Assembly (NCBI RefSeq): GCF_006442315.1
Contig: NZ_VFVY01000019.1
Location: forward strand, 1-64,000
Source of the DNA: Mesorhizobium sp. B2-3-4
GTDB taxonomy: Bacteria > Pseudomonadota > Alphaproteobacteria > Rhizobiales > Rhizobiaceae
Direction: 5' to 3'
Length of the DNA stretch: 64,000 bases
Positions 1 through 7,979 of this stretch are shown piece after piece. The first letter of the stretch is position 1. Every line of letters starts with the position of its first letter. A model generated the notes under the pieces. The model did no database searches, was not told the origin of the DNA, and worked only from the letters and a program-made list of their open reading frames with translations. Made by a program: the position numbers and the translations under genes.

Positions 1-1
1 A

Positions 2-67
2 ACCATCGAGGCAGCCGAATGCAGGAACTATTTCGAAAACGCTGGTTACGTTTCCGTCAAAACATGA
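2..67 (+). CDS. C-terminal end of an IS630-family transposase (partial)
   Basis: An open frame enters from the left edge and stops with TGA at 65-67. Its 21 residues include AAECRNYFENAGY, which resembles the usual C-terminus of IS630-type transposases, where a (E)CxNYFxxAGY motif closes the protein. Only this tail is visible, so whether the element is intact cannot be judged. The gene points towards the convergent acyltransferase gene and ends 13 nt before its stop. No inverted terminal repeat was identified in the short space before the next gene. Confidence 0.45.
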   Translation, partial: TIEAAECRNYFENAGYVSVKT

Positions 68-80
68 AACGCTCTAGTCC

Positions 81-1019
81 TCAGGCGGCGAGCTTGGTGC
101 GCGCCGGCAAGAAGGGAATCCGGCGGCGCGGCAACGTCGGCGCCAGGTCGAACACTCCGCGATAAAGACGATCCAGCAATACTTTGCGATCGCGCAAGGG
201 CTCCAGTTCGCTCCAGCTCAGCACGTCGCCGACGCGAACGTCGATCGCCTTGCCGGACAGCCGCGCGAACTCGCGGATGAGCATTGAAAGGCGCAGCGTC
301 AGCGAAGCCTTGCCGACGAACTTTGCCACGCGGCCGTCGCGCTCGGCCATGTTCATCGGCCCGCTGACCAGGTGGAACAACCTGCCATTCTGCCCGGAAA
401 AATGCATCGGAATGACCGACGCCTTGGCGTCCTGGACCAGGCGCGCCGGAAACATTTTCCAGGGCAGGTCGCGCGCCCGGCCAAAACCCTTGGGCGCGGT
501 GGCGACGCCGCCGGCCGGAAACACCACGATGGTGACGCCCTCTTTCAAAAGCCGCACCGCCTCGTGGCGCACGGCCATGTTGTTCTTCAGCGCGTCCTTG
601 GTTTCGGAAAAATCGATCGGCAGCGAATAGGGTTCCATCTCGCGGATCTTGAGCAGATCCTTGTGGATCATCACCCGGAATGGCCGCCCCATCTGCTCGA
701 CCAGCGACAGCACGGCAATACCGTCGCCAATGCCAAACGGATGGTTGGCGACAATCACCAGCGGTGTGTCGGGCAACCGCGCCGGGGGCCACTGGTCGGG
801 GCTCTGTACACGCACGTCGATGAGTTCGAGCATGCGGCTGAAGATACGCTCGCCCGTCGGCACCACCTGGCGGCGCCAGAAATCATAGAGCGCGGCAAAG
901 CGGTCGCGGCCCGACAGGCCCTCGATCGAATGGATGACCCAGCGCGTCAGCGCCGGCTGGCGCGGATTGGCGTAGGAAAGCTCAGGGAATGGTCGTTCGC
1001 GCGATTTCAGCTTGAGCAT
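81..1019 (-). CDS. lysophospholipid acyltransferase family protein (PlsC-like)
   Basis: A 312-aa protein likely to transfer an acyl group to a lysophospholipid or ornithine-type lipid at the inner membrane. The acceptor-site motif NHPFGIGDG (about residues 91-99) is the N-H-P-(x)n-D block of this superfamily. FPAGGVATAP (about 167-176) stands where the second conserved FPEG-like block is expected. There is no clear long membrane segment, and the basic surface suggests peripheral attachment. It follows thrS on the same strand but a strong terminator lies between them, so it is probably transcribed separately. The precise substrate cannot be told from sequence; OlsA-type or hemolysin-type acyltransferases are alternatives. 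Confidence 0.8.
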   Translation of the reverse strand: MLKLKSRERPFPELSYANPRQPALTRWVIHSIEGLSGRDRFAALYDFWRRQVVPTGERIFSRMLELIDVRVQSPDQWPPARLPDTPLVIVANHPFGIGDGIAVLSLVEQMGRPFRVMIHKDLLKIREMEPYSLPIDFSETKDALKNNMAVRHEAVRLLKEGVTIVVFPAGGVATAPKGFGRARDLPWKMFPARLVQDAKASVIPMHFSGQNGRLFHLVSGPMNMAERDGRVAKFVGKASLTLRLSMLIREFARLSGKAIDVRVGDVLSWSELEPLRDRKVLLDRLYRGVFDLAPTLPRRRIPFLPARTKLAA

Positions 1020-1057
1020 CCGGGTTCGTTACAACGTTGCCGTGACAGGGATATGAA

Positions 1058-1085
1058 AATGGCGGTGGATCGCTCCACCGCCATT
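1058..1085 (-). terminator. Rho-independent terminator of thrS
   Basis: A perfect 12-bp inverted repeat (AATGGCGGTGGA at 1058-1069 and its complement at 1074-1085) encloses a TCGC loop. Read on the minus strand it sits 20 nt after the thrS stop codon and is followed by TTTTCATAT, as expected for an intrinsic terminator. Confidence 0.85.
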
Positions 1086-1104
1086 CGGTCGCGAAAATGT
1101 CTGA

Positions 1105-3081
1105 TCAGGCAGCGCGCTTGCGCCGGCGATCGGGCGTGACGGCTTCCTCGGTCAGCCGCTCGATCGCGTCGGCTAGGCCGAGCGATTCCTGGTCGCGCGA
1201 GCCGAGCCGACGCATGTTCACCGTCTGCTCCTCGGCCTCACGCTTGCCGCAGACGAGGATGACAGGCACCTTGGCCAGCGAGTGCTCGCGGACCTTGTAG
1301 TTGATCTTCTCGTTGCGCAGGTCGGCTTCCGCCAGCAAGCCGGCGGCTTTCAGCTTCGCCACCACCTCGTTGGCATAGTCGTCGGCGTCCGAGGTGATCG
1401 TCGCCACCACCACCTGCAGCGGCGCGAACCACAGCGGGAAATGGCCGGAATAGTTCTCGATCAGGATGCCGAGGAACCGCTCCATCGAACCGCAGATGGC
1501 GCGGTGCACCATGACCGGCTGCTTCTTTTCCGAATCCGAGCCGATGTAGAAGGCGCCGAAACGCTCCGGCAGGTTGAAGTCGACCTGCGTCGTCCCGCAC
1601 TGCCATTCGCGGCCGATCGCATCCTTCAGCACATATTCGAATTTCGGCCCGTAGAAGGCGCCCTCGCCCGGGTTGATCGAGGTCTTGATGCGGTTGCCGG
1701 ACCTCGTCCTGATCGTTTCCAGCACGGCACCCATGATCGCCTCGGCATGATCCCAGGCCTCATCCGTGCCGACGCGCTTTTCGGGCCGTGTCGACAGTTT
1801 GACTCTGATTTCGTCGAAACCGAAATCGGCATAGGTCGACAGGATCAGATCGTTGATGCGCAGGCATTCCGACGCCAGTTGCTCCTCGGTGCAGAAGATA
1901 TGGGCATCGTCCTGCGTGAAGCCGCGCACGCGCATCAGCCCGTGCAGCGCGCCCGACGGTTCGTAGCGATGCACATTGCCGAATTCAGCAAGCTTCACCG
2001 GCAGGTCGCGATAGGATTTCAGCCCATGCTTGAAAATCTGCACGTGACCCGGGCAGTTCATCGGCTTCAGTGCGAAGATGCGGTCGTCATCGGTTTCATC
2101 GCCGGCGACTGTCACCTTGAACATGGCGTCGCGATACCAGCCCCAGTGGCCCGAGGTCTCCCACAGGCTCTTGTCGAGCACCTGGGGCGCGTTGACCTCC
2201 TGATAGCCCTGCTCGTCGAGCCGGCGGCGCATGTAGTTGACCAGGTTCTGGAACATCTTCCAGCCCTTGGCGTGCCAGAAGACGACACCCGGCCCCTCTT
2301 CCTGGAAGTGGAACAGGTCCATCTCGCGGCCGAGCTTACGGTGGTCGCGCTTCTCGGCCTCCTCCAGCATCGTCTGGTAGGCTTCGAGCTGCGCCTGGTC
2401 GGCCCAGGCCGTGCCGTAGATGCGCGTCAGCATCGGATTGTTCGAATCGCCGCGCCAGTATGCGCCGGCCACCTTCATCAGCTTGAAGGCGTTGCCGATC
2501 TGGCCCGTCGAGGCCATATGCGGTCCACGGCAGAGATCGAACCAGTCGCCCTGGGCGTAGATCTTGAGATCCTGGTCCTCGGGAATGGCGTCGATCAGTT
2601 CAAGCTTGTAGCGCTCGCCCTTCTCGGCGAAGACTTGTCTGGCCTTGTCGCGCGACCAGACTTCCTTGGTGAACGGCTTGTTGCGCGCGATGATCTCGCG
2701 CATCTTCTTCTCGATCATCGGGAAATCGTCCGGCGTGAACGGCTCGTTGCGGGCGAAGTCGTAATAGAATCCGTTCTCGATCACCGGCCCGATGGTCACC
2801 TGCGTTCCCGGCCATATCTCCTGCACCGCTTCGGCCAGCACGTGCGCGGTATCGTGGCGGATAAGCTCAAGCGCGCGCGCATCGTCGCGGGTGATAATCT
2901 CGACCTTGCCGGACTTGCCCAGCGGATCACTGAGATCGCGCACGGTGCCGTCGATGGCATAGGCCACGGCCTTCTTGGCCAGCGACTTCGAGATCGATTC
3001 GGCGAGGCCGGCGCCGGTCATCGCAGCGTCGTAGTCGCGTACAGAGCCATCGGGAAATGTCAGGGAAACGGAATTCAGCAT
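1105..3081 (-). CDS. thrS: threonine--tRNA ligase
   Basis: A 658-aa cytoplasmic class II aminoacyl-tRNA synthetase that charges tRNA-Thr. The order is the standard one: an N-terminal TGS domain (about 1-64, starting MLNSVSLTFPDGSVRDYD), the editing domain with the HDTAHVLAEA motif (about 77-86) and a later cysteine block, then the catalytic core with MNCPGHVQIF carrying the zinc-ligand cysteine, class II motif 2 around the RYEPSGALHGLMRVRGFTQD stretch, and the C-terminal anticodon-binding domain. Length agrees with the family. The ATG has GGAGATAACC just upstream. A strong terminator follows. No T-box or other leader structure was recognised in the 265-nt upstream space. Confidence 0.98.
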   Translation of the reverse strand: MLNSVSLTFPDGSVRDYDAAMTGAGLAESISKSLAKKAVAYAIDGTVRDLSDPLGKSGKVEIITRDDARALELIRHDTAHVLAEAVQEIWPGTQVTIGPVIENGFYYDFARNEPFTPDDFPMIEKKMREIIARNKPFTKEVWSRDKARQVFAEKGERYKLELIDAIPEDQDLKIYAQGDWFDLCRGPHMASTGQIGNAFKLMKVAGAYWRGDSNNPMLTRIYGTAWADQAQLEAYQTMLEEAEKRDHRKLGREMDLFHFQEEGPGVVFWHAKGWKMFQNLVNYMRRRLDEQGYQEVNAPQVLDKSLWETSGHWGWYRDAMFKVTVAGDETDDDRIFALKPMNCPGHVQIFKHGLKSYRDLPVKLAEFGNVHRYEPSGALHGLMRVRGFTQDDAHIFCTEEQLASECLRINDLILSTYADFGFDEIRVKLSTRPEKRVGTDEAWDHAEAIMGAVLETIRTRSGNRIKTSINPGEGAFYGPKFEYVLKDAIGREWQCGTTQVDFNLPERFGAFYIGSDSEKKQPVMVHRAICGSMERFLGILIENYSGHFPLWFAPLQVVVATITSDADDYANEVVAKLKAAGLLAEADLRNEKINYKVREHSLAKVPVILVCGKREAEEQTVNMRRLGSRDQESLGLADAIERLTEEAVTPDRRRKRAA

Positions 3082-3124
3082 GGTTATCTCCTATCCAGTC
3101 CCGCAAACGAGCGCGGGTGGTTGA

Positions 3125-3173
3125 ATGCATGTCACCCAAAAGTGTGTGGCAGTTTTGGGGTCAAGACATGCAT
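3125..3173. repeat. rhizobial intergenic palindromic repeat, copy 1
   Basis: A 49-bp element has arms ATGCATGTC (3125-3133) and GACATGCAT (3165-3173) that are perfect inverted copies, with an inner AAAAGTGTG...TTTTGGGG core. A second copy with the same arms and core lies at 12711-12758. Elements of this form are scattered between genes in Mesorhizobium and related genera. It occupies the space between the divergent thrS and methyltransferase genes. Confidence 0.75.
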
Positions 3174-3346
3174 AGGTAAAGCCGGATGCGCCAATCACAG
3201 GGACAAACGGCAGCGCGCGGGTTTTAGAGGCACTGCCGGCCGAGGTAAAGAGCGCTGATATCTGGCCGCCAGGAAATATCGCCACGGACGTCGCGGGCTC
3301 GTCACCCAGCCCCCGAACATCGCCGCAATAGCCGGGAATTGTCGAC

Positions 3347-4183
3347 ATGGAAGACGCTATACCCAGCCGAACCGCCTTCGGCGTCGCACGCATGAGGGCC
3401 CTCCATCAGTTTTCGCCGCAGGCAGGCCTGTTTCGCGATCCCTACGCGATCGCGATTCTGGGCGCGTCCGCCCCCGTAGCGCAGGCGCTTGAGCAGGAAG
3501 ACGAGCGCAGCCGCCGCATGCGCCTGTTCGTTGCGGCGCGGGCTCGCCTGGCGGAGGACTGGCTGGCCGCTGCGGTGCGGCGCGGCGTCCGTCAACTTGT
3601 GGTGCTTGGCGCCGGCCTCGACACGTTTTCACTGCGCAACCCATATCCCGACCTGGGAGTGTTCGAAGTCGACCACCCTGCAACGCAGGCCTGGAAGCGC
3701 AAATGCATCGCCGATGCCGGTCTCGCCGAGCCACCCGGCACCACATTCGTACCGATCAATTTCGAGCGGCAAAGCCTGTCCCAAGAACTGGCAATTGCGG
3801 GTTTGCAAACGACCTGGCCGAGCGTCTTCATCTGGCTGGGAGTCGTGCCCTACCTGACGAAGGTTGCGATCTTCGACACGCTGTCCTGGATTGCCGGCAT
3901 CCCTGGTTCGGAGGTCGTATTCGACTATAGCGAACCGGTCGAGAACCGCGACGCCGCCGGACGGGCCGCGCTGGCCTTTCACGCGGCGCGCGTCGCATCT
4001 GTCGGGGAACCATGGATCAGCTTCTTTGATCCCGCCGACCTGGCGAAATCGTTGCGCGAGCTCGGCTTCGACGACATCGAAGACCTCGCGAGCGGCGAGA
4101 TCTTCGATCGCTTCTCCGGCGCGCCACAAGGAACGGCGAAGAATGCCGGTGGCCACATCATCCGGGCACGCCGAAGCGTGTGA
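3347..4183 (+). CDS. class I SAM-dependent methyltransferase (TIGR00027 / LCM type)
   Basis: A 278-aa protein with VVLGAGLDTFSLRNPYPDLG (about 85-104) as the SAM-binding motif I. VFEVDHPATQAWKR follows, the acidic end of strand beta-2 and the hallmark of the leucine carboxyl methyltransferase-like TIGR00027 group. An extended WLGVVPYLT block matches the substrate loop of the same group. The methyl acceptor is unknown; members are linked to polyketide or small-molecule O-methylation, but nothing nearby indicates a biosynthetic cluster. The ATG at 3347 is the first in the frame and lacks a strong ribosome binding site. Confidence 0.8.
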   Translation: MEDAIPSRTAFGVARMRALHQFSPQAGLFRDPYAIAILGASAPVAQALEQEDERSRRMRLFVAARARLAEDWLAAAVRRGVRQLVVLGAGLDTFSLRNPYPDLGVFEVDHPATQAWKRKCIADAGLAEPPGTTFVPINFERQSLSQELAIAGLQTTWPSVFIWLGVVPYLTKVAIFDTLSWIAGIPGSEVVFDYSEPVENRDAAGRAALAFHAARVASVGEPWISFFDPADLAKSLRELGFDDIEDLASGEIFDRFSGAPQGTAKNAGGHIIRARRSV

Positions 4184-4220
4184 AGCAACTCAGGAAACGT
4201 GCTTCACGAAGACCGACGTC

Positions 4221-5039
4221 TCAGTCCACGAGCCCCGGCAGGTCCTTCAGGAATTCGGCGCGCGTCGCCAGACCCTTCGGCAGGTCGGTCCGCTTCGTGT
4301 TGACAACCAGCCGGGCGAACACGATCTGGCGCCCGTCTTTCTGTGCCCAGCCGACGAACCAGCCGAGCGAACGCTTGTCCTTGCCGGCCTCGCCGAGCCT
4401 GGTGCTGCCGGTCTTGCCCTGGACGGACCAATCGCCAGCCTTGAAGCTCGGCAGGATGGCGCGCGTCATTTCATGCGCCTTCGCCGACACCGGCATCTTG
4501 CCGGCAAGCAGCTGGCGCAGGAACGCGACCTGTTCGACCGGCGTGATCTTCAGCGAGGAATTGACCCAGGAGTGCGTCAGCCCATCATCCTTGCCGGGAT
4601 TGCCTGACACGTCTGAATTGCCGTAGTTGAACTTTGATACATAGCCGGCAAACTTATCGCCGCCGAGCCGGCGGGTGATCTCGCGCGAATACCAGATGAT
4701 GGAATCACGCTCCCAGATCGTCGGATCGACCGATTTCTGGTCGCGCTTCACCGCCTTGAATTCGGGCTTATAGTCCCATGTCGGCGTATGTTGATCGGCG
4801 AGGATGCCGGCATCGTAGCCGATCAGCGCAAGCGGCACCTTGAATGTCGAGGCCGGGCTGAACCGCTGGTCGCAGGTGCCGTCCTGATAAAGCGTCTTGC
4901 CGCTCCGGGCATCGGCGATGAGCGTGCATTTTACCTCGCCAAGCGGCGCCGATTGCGCACGCAACGGGAACCCCAGCAGCCAGGCAAGCAGGAACAGGAC
5001 TCCGGCCAGGATGAAAGGAAGACGGTCGATGTTACGCAT
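4221..5039 (-). CDS. class D beta-lactamase (OXA-like)
   Basis: A 272-aa exported serine beta-lactamase. The N-terminus (MRNIDRLPF, then a leucine-rich core ending near AQSAP, about residue 31) is a signal peptide, so it should act in the periplasm. All family motifs are present: the nucleophile in S64-TFK67, SII (the S-x-V/I box, about 112-114) followed by a WYSREI helix, YGN (about 139-141), and KTGST (about 209-213). GWFVGW follows the KTG box as in active OXA enzymes. Length and motif spacing fit a functional enzyme, probably a resident chromosomal OXA. No regulator is adjacent, and the opposite-strand neighbour is the methyltransferase, converging at 4183. Confidence 0.93.
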   Translation of the reverse strand: MRNIDRLPFILAGVLFLLAWLLGFPLRAQSAPLGEVKCTLIADARSGKTLYQDGTCDQRFSPASTFKVPLALIGYDAGILADQHTPTWDYKPEFKAVKRDQKSVDPTIWERDSIIWYSREITRRLGGDKFAGYVSKFNYGNSDVSGNPGKDDGLTHSWVNSSLKITPVEQVAFLRQLLAGKMPVSAKAHEMTRAILPSFKAGDWSVQGKTGSTRLGEAGKDKRSLGWFVGWAQKDGRQIVFARLVVNTKRTDLPKGLATRAEFLKDLPGLVD

Positions 5040-5176
5040 GGGATGCTCGCTTCAGATGGGTTCGCGAGCGGGCTTAGCGAGGTCTCTTGTCTCGATTTTG
5101 TCTCAAATGCGCAGTTGTTGTGCAGGCTGGCGTTAACCCTACCGGATCATTAACCGGCGCGGCGCGGCCCGCGCTC

Positions 5177-5548
5177 TCATCCCTGCCCTTCGCTGCTCTT
5201 GCGGCCAATCCGCCAGTACCGCCATGGCATGAACCAGGCGTAGCCCGGCGCCAGCAACTCCGGCACGAGATCGACGCCGTGCGTTCCGAACGGACCGCAG
5301 CGCAGCACGCGGAACAGGCCCATCCAGCCGCCGGCCCAAAGGCCGTGCCGGGCGATCGCCTCATGCGCGTATTCCGAACAGGTCGGCAAGTGCCGGCAGG
5401 AATTGCCGACGAAGCCGGACAGCGTCAGTTGATAAAGCCGCACGAACGACGTGCCGAGCAAGCGGCCGGGCGTCCTGCGCCAGGGGCCAGGCCAGTTGCG
5501 GCCGCGCCTCGGCGCCCCGGCTCTATGCGCATGCCCGTGCTCGCCCAC
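5177..5548 (-). CDS. yidD: membrane protein insertion efficiency factor YidD
   Basis: The conserved core begins near LGTSFVRLYQLTLSGFVG and contains CRHLPTCSEYAHEAI and GLFRVLRCGPFGTHGVD, which together define YidD. It assists the YidC insertase at the cytoplasmic membrane. The open frame extends further up to 5704, but that extension is not family-like. The GTG at 5548 has GGAG six bases upstream, giving 123 aa, so I chose it. The N-terminal 20 residues are histidine- and arginine-rich. An unrelated small frame with a good ribosome binding site occupies the extension region at 5619-5777, which also argues against the long start. Confidence 0.88.
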   Translation of the reverse strand: MGEHGHAHRAGAPRRGRNWPGPWRRTPGRLLGTSFVRLYQLTLSGFVGNSCRHLPTCSEYAHEAIARHGLWAGGWMGLFRVLRCGPFGTHGVDLVPELLAPGYAWFMPWRYWRIGRKSSEGQG

Positions 5549-5618
5549 TGCGATCTCCGCGTTTCCTGGTGATAGATGTGCGCTTGCACCGGAGAACGCA
5601 ATGCCGTTCGCCTTGCGG

Positions 5619-5777
5619 TCACGGACGCGAGCGGCGAAATGGCCGTCGGCCGGCCGAAGGTGCCCGCTGATCAGGGCGGGTCCACTCTTCGTGATGCCTT
5701 GCATCGCGTCGTTCGTCGCGCCATTGAAACGTCGCGATCCGCATCACATCACCGAAAATGGTCAGGAACTGGATCAT
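5619..5777 (-). CDS. possible small protein divergent from the LysR gene
   Basis: A 52-codon frame starting MIQFLTIFGDVMRIATFQW is preceded by AAAGGAGACCAGCC, a very strong ribosome binding site. The first 15 residues are hydrophobic to amphipathic and the rest is strongly basic. It lies head to head with the LysR gene with 85 nt between starts, the usual place of a LysR target. I do not recognise a family. The basic C-terminal half might be a frameshifted remnant of a longer protein, so coding status is uncertain. Confidence 0.35.
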   Translation of the reverse strand: MIQFLTIFGDVMRIATFQWRDERRDARHHEEWTRPDQRAPSAGRRPFRRSRP

Positions 5778-5862
5778 GGCTGGTCTCCTTTGACCTGGAT
5801 TAGACCGCCGCTGGCCTTCGCCTTCAAACTAGTATAATTTCCGCTTCGGATAATCCTGAGTT

Positions 5863-6786
5863 ATGCGAATGAAGCGTGGACGCCTGCCATTGACGGCACT
5901 GAGAAGCTTCGAGGCGGCCGGCCGTCATCTGAGTTTCAGCAAGGCCGCTGAGGAGCTTTTCGTCTCGCAGGCCGCGATCAGCCGGCAGATCCGCGAACTC
6001 GAAACTTTCCTGCGCCAGCCGCTTTTCGAACGGCACCATCGCCGCGTGGAACTGACGGATGCGGGCCGCCGGCTGCTTGCTCAACTGGTCAGGAGTTTCG
6101 ATGCGATCGACAGCCTGCTCGGCGATCTCGTCGCCACGCCGGCACAGTCCGTCGTTCGGGTCAGCGTCGAACCTTCGCTCGCCGCCGTGTGGCTGGTGCC
6201 CAGGCTCAACCGGTTCCGGCAATTGCGACCCGATATCGACGTTTCCCTCGAAGTCGACCCAAGGCTGATCGAGTTCCGCGGCGACCAGCCCGAACTCGCC
6301 CTGCGCTTCAGCGCGCATGCCACCTCATGGCCGCGCGCCGAGGCCGAGCGGCTGGCCTCGACAGTCGATTCGCCGGTCCTGTCGCCGGTTCTGCTTTCGT
6401 CGGGACCGGTCCTCGAGACACCCGCCGACCTTGCCCGCTACACGCTTTTGCATGAGGAGAACCGCCAGGGCTGGGCGCGCTGGTTCGAGGCGGCTGGGGT
6501 GCCCGCCGATACCGTGCCCGCGCGCGGCCCGATGCTGGCGGATGCCTCGCTGTCGAAGCAGGCCGCGCTGCTTGGCCACGGCGTGGCGCTGGGCGATCTC
6601 CTGCAGATTGGCGAGGAACTGGCGGCCGGAACACTGGTCAAGCCGTTCGACATCGACGTCGCGTCCGGCGCCTATTGGCTGGTGGCCAGGGATTTGCACG
6701 ATCTCTCTGAACCGGCCGCTGCCTTCGCCGATTGGCTAAGACGCGAATTCGCTGAGAGCAGGCAGATCCTCAAGGCTTCGGCCTGA
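5863..6786 (+). CDS. LysR-family transcriptional regulator (GcvA-like)
   Basis: A 307-aa regulator. The N-terminal winged helix-turn-helix (LPLTALRSFEAAGRHLSFSK, then AAEELFVSQAAISRQIRELE, about residues 7-46) is typical of the GcvA subgroup, and a periplasmic-binding-like effector domain occupies about 95-300. In this group the protein binds near its own promoter and senses a small ligand. The only divergent neighbour is the small 52-codon frame, so the regulated gene is not clear. The start MRMKRG has two in-frame ATGs; the first is used here. Confidence 0.9.
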   Translation: MRMKRGRLPLTALRSFEAAGRHLSFSKAAEELFVSQAAISRQIRELETFLRQPLFERHHRRVELTDAGRRLLAQLVRSFDAIDSLLGDLVATPAQSVVRVSVEPSLAAVWLVPRLNRFRQLRPDIDVSLEVDPRLIEFRGDQPELALRFSAHATSWPRAEAERLASTVDSPVLSPVLLSSGPVLETPADLARYTLLHEENRQGWARWFEAAGVPADTVPARGPMLADASLSKQAALLGHGVALGDLLQIGEELAAGTLVKPFDIDVASGAYWLVARDLHDLSEPAAAFADWLRREFAESRQILKASA

Positions 6787-6809
6787 GCCTCTGCGCTGGC
6801 GGGAATGCG

Positions 6810-7295
6810 CTACTTCTTGTACTTTTCGAGAAGTTTATCGAGGTCCTTGGAGTCGATGGACGGATGCCCCGCCGCCGGGTCTTCTGCCGGGTTGAATGTG
6901 AGGACGACAGAGCGCCACAAATCGTAACTGGCCGCATAGGGCACCAGTCCGGGGAACGGCGCGCAACGTGTGATCGCGCGCACGGCAGCCCTTGCAACCT
7001 GGTCTCGCGGCGGAGTCACGGGACCGAGAATCCTTGGCGGACCGGCGAGCGATCCGTCCTTGTTCAGGCTGATTTGAACGCGCGCGATGCTTGTGGTGTC
7101 TGCAGGCACGTTCCAGCAGCCTTGGATGGCCTTCATCAGATAATCGCCGATATCGCGCGTGACAGCTACGTCGGCCCGGCTCACGCCGCAACTCAAGACG
7201 AGCGCGCCGACAAGACTCCAGGCGAATACCAATCCATGGAAAAAACGGGGTCGCGGGCGGCTCCGCATCGCGAAAAGGTGAAATCGCAACGTCAC
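6810..7295 (-). CDS. exported TonB/TolA C-terminal-like protein
   Basis: A 161-aa protein with a signal-anchor or signal peptide (hydrophobic run GLVFAWSLVGALVLSCGVS, about 21-39, then SRADVAV). The rest contains AIQGCWNVP and VQISLNKDGSLAGPPRI, which match the TolA/TonB C-terminal fold in which a short alpha-beta unit contacts Tol or TonB partners. It lacks the long periplasmic helix and proline-rich linker of real TolA or TonB. The start overlaps the stop of the NifU-like gene as GTGA, so the two are translationally coupled. An ATG at codon 10 is an alternative start. Confidence 0.65.
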   Translation of the reverse strand: MTLRFHLFAMRSRPRPRFFHGLVFAWSLVGALVLSCGVSRADVAVTRDIGDYLMKAIQGCWNVPADTTSIARVQISLNKDGSLAGPPRILGPVTPPRDQVARAAVRAITRCAPFPGLVPYAASYDLWRSVVLTFNPAEDPAAGHPSIDSKDLDKLLEKYKK

Positions 7296-7738
7296 GCCGC
7301 TTCTTCGGCGCGTTTCTTCTCGATCTGGCCGATGGCATCGATCACGGCGTCGAAAGTCAGCATGGTCGAGGCATGGCGTGCTTTGTAGTCGCGCACCGGT
7401 TCCAGATATTTGAGGTCGGCGAAGCGGCCTTGTGGCGGCTGGCCGTTCTCCTTCAGCATCTTCAGCATGGTCTCGCGCACCGCGCGCAATTCCTCGGCGC
7501 TGGCGCCAACGACATGTTGCGCCATGATCGAGGACGATGCCTGGCCGAGCGCGCAGGCCTTCACGTCATGGGCAAAATCTGTGACCACGCCGTCTTCCAT
7601 CTTGAGGTCGACGGTAACAGTCGAGCCACACAGCTTGGAATGCGCCTTCGCGGTCGCGTCGGGATGATCGAGCCGCCCGATGCGGGCGATGTTTCCGGCA
7701 AAACCGAGAATTTTCGCGTTGTAGACGTCGTTGATCAT
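7292..7738 (-). CDS. iron-sulfur cluster assembly scaffold protein (IscU/NifU-N-like)
   Basis: A 148-aa NifU_N-type protein. The first ligand loop KLCGSTV and the second KACALGQASS keep their cysteines, and the overall layout of an IscU/SufU scaffold is clear. Where the third ligand (I/V-K-C-A-T) is expected the sequence reads YKARHASTML, with no cysteine, so cluster binding by three cysteines is not possible here. The open frame can begin at TTG (7762), but the ATG at 7738 (MINDVYNAKILGFAGNI) aligns with the family start and is chosen. It is divergent from folE. Confidence 0.85.
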   Translation of the reverse strand: MINDVYNAKILGFAGNIARIGRLDHPDATAKAHSKLCGSTVTVDLKMEDGVVTDFAHDVKACALGQASSSIMAQHVVGASAEELRAVRETMLKMLKENGQPPQGRFADLKYLEPVRDYKARHASTMLTFDAVIDAIGQIEKKRAEEAA

Positions 7739-7979
7739 TATTTTCCAATCCGTCGCCGCCAAGCGAACAGCGATTGCCGCTGACGCGTCTTCCTTTCGCT
7801 CGCCACGCCCTTATATAATGCTGGCAGTCCGGCATCGACAAGGCGACGAAAACCGCGTGTCCTTGCCAAAATTGTTCACGCCGCTTACGGGGCTGGAAAC
7901 GGGGCGAGTTTCCGACGCCGAAGGTCGTGGTCCGTTCAACTCGTTCCTCCTGTGAGAGGAACTACGGGAGACGCCTTTT

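Noticed and set aside
1282..3258. 658-codon plus-strand frame antisense to thrS
   Set aside because: It mirrors the third-position GC bias of thrS on the opposite strand and its translation has no family-like motif.
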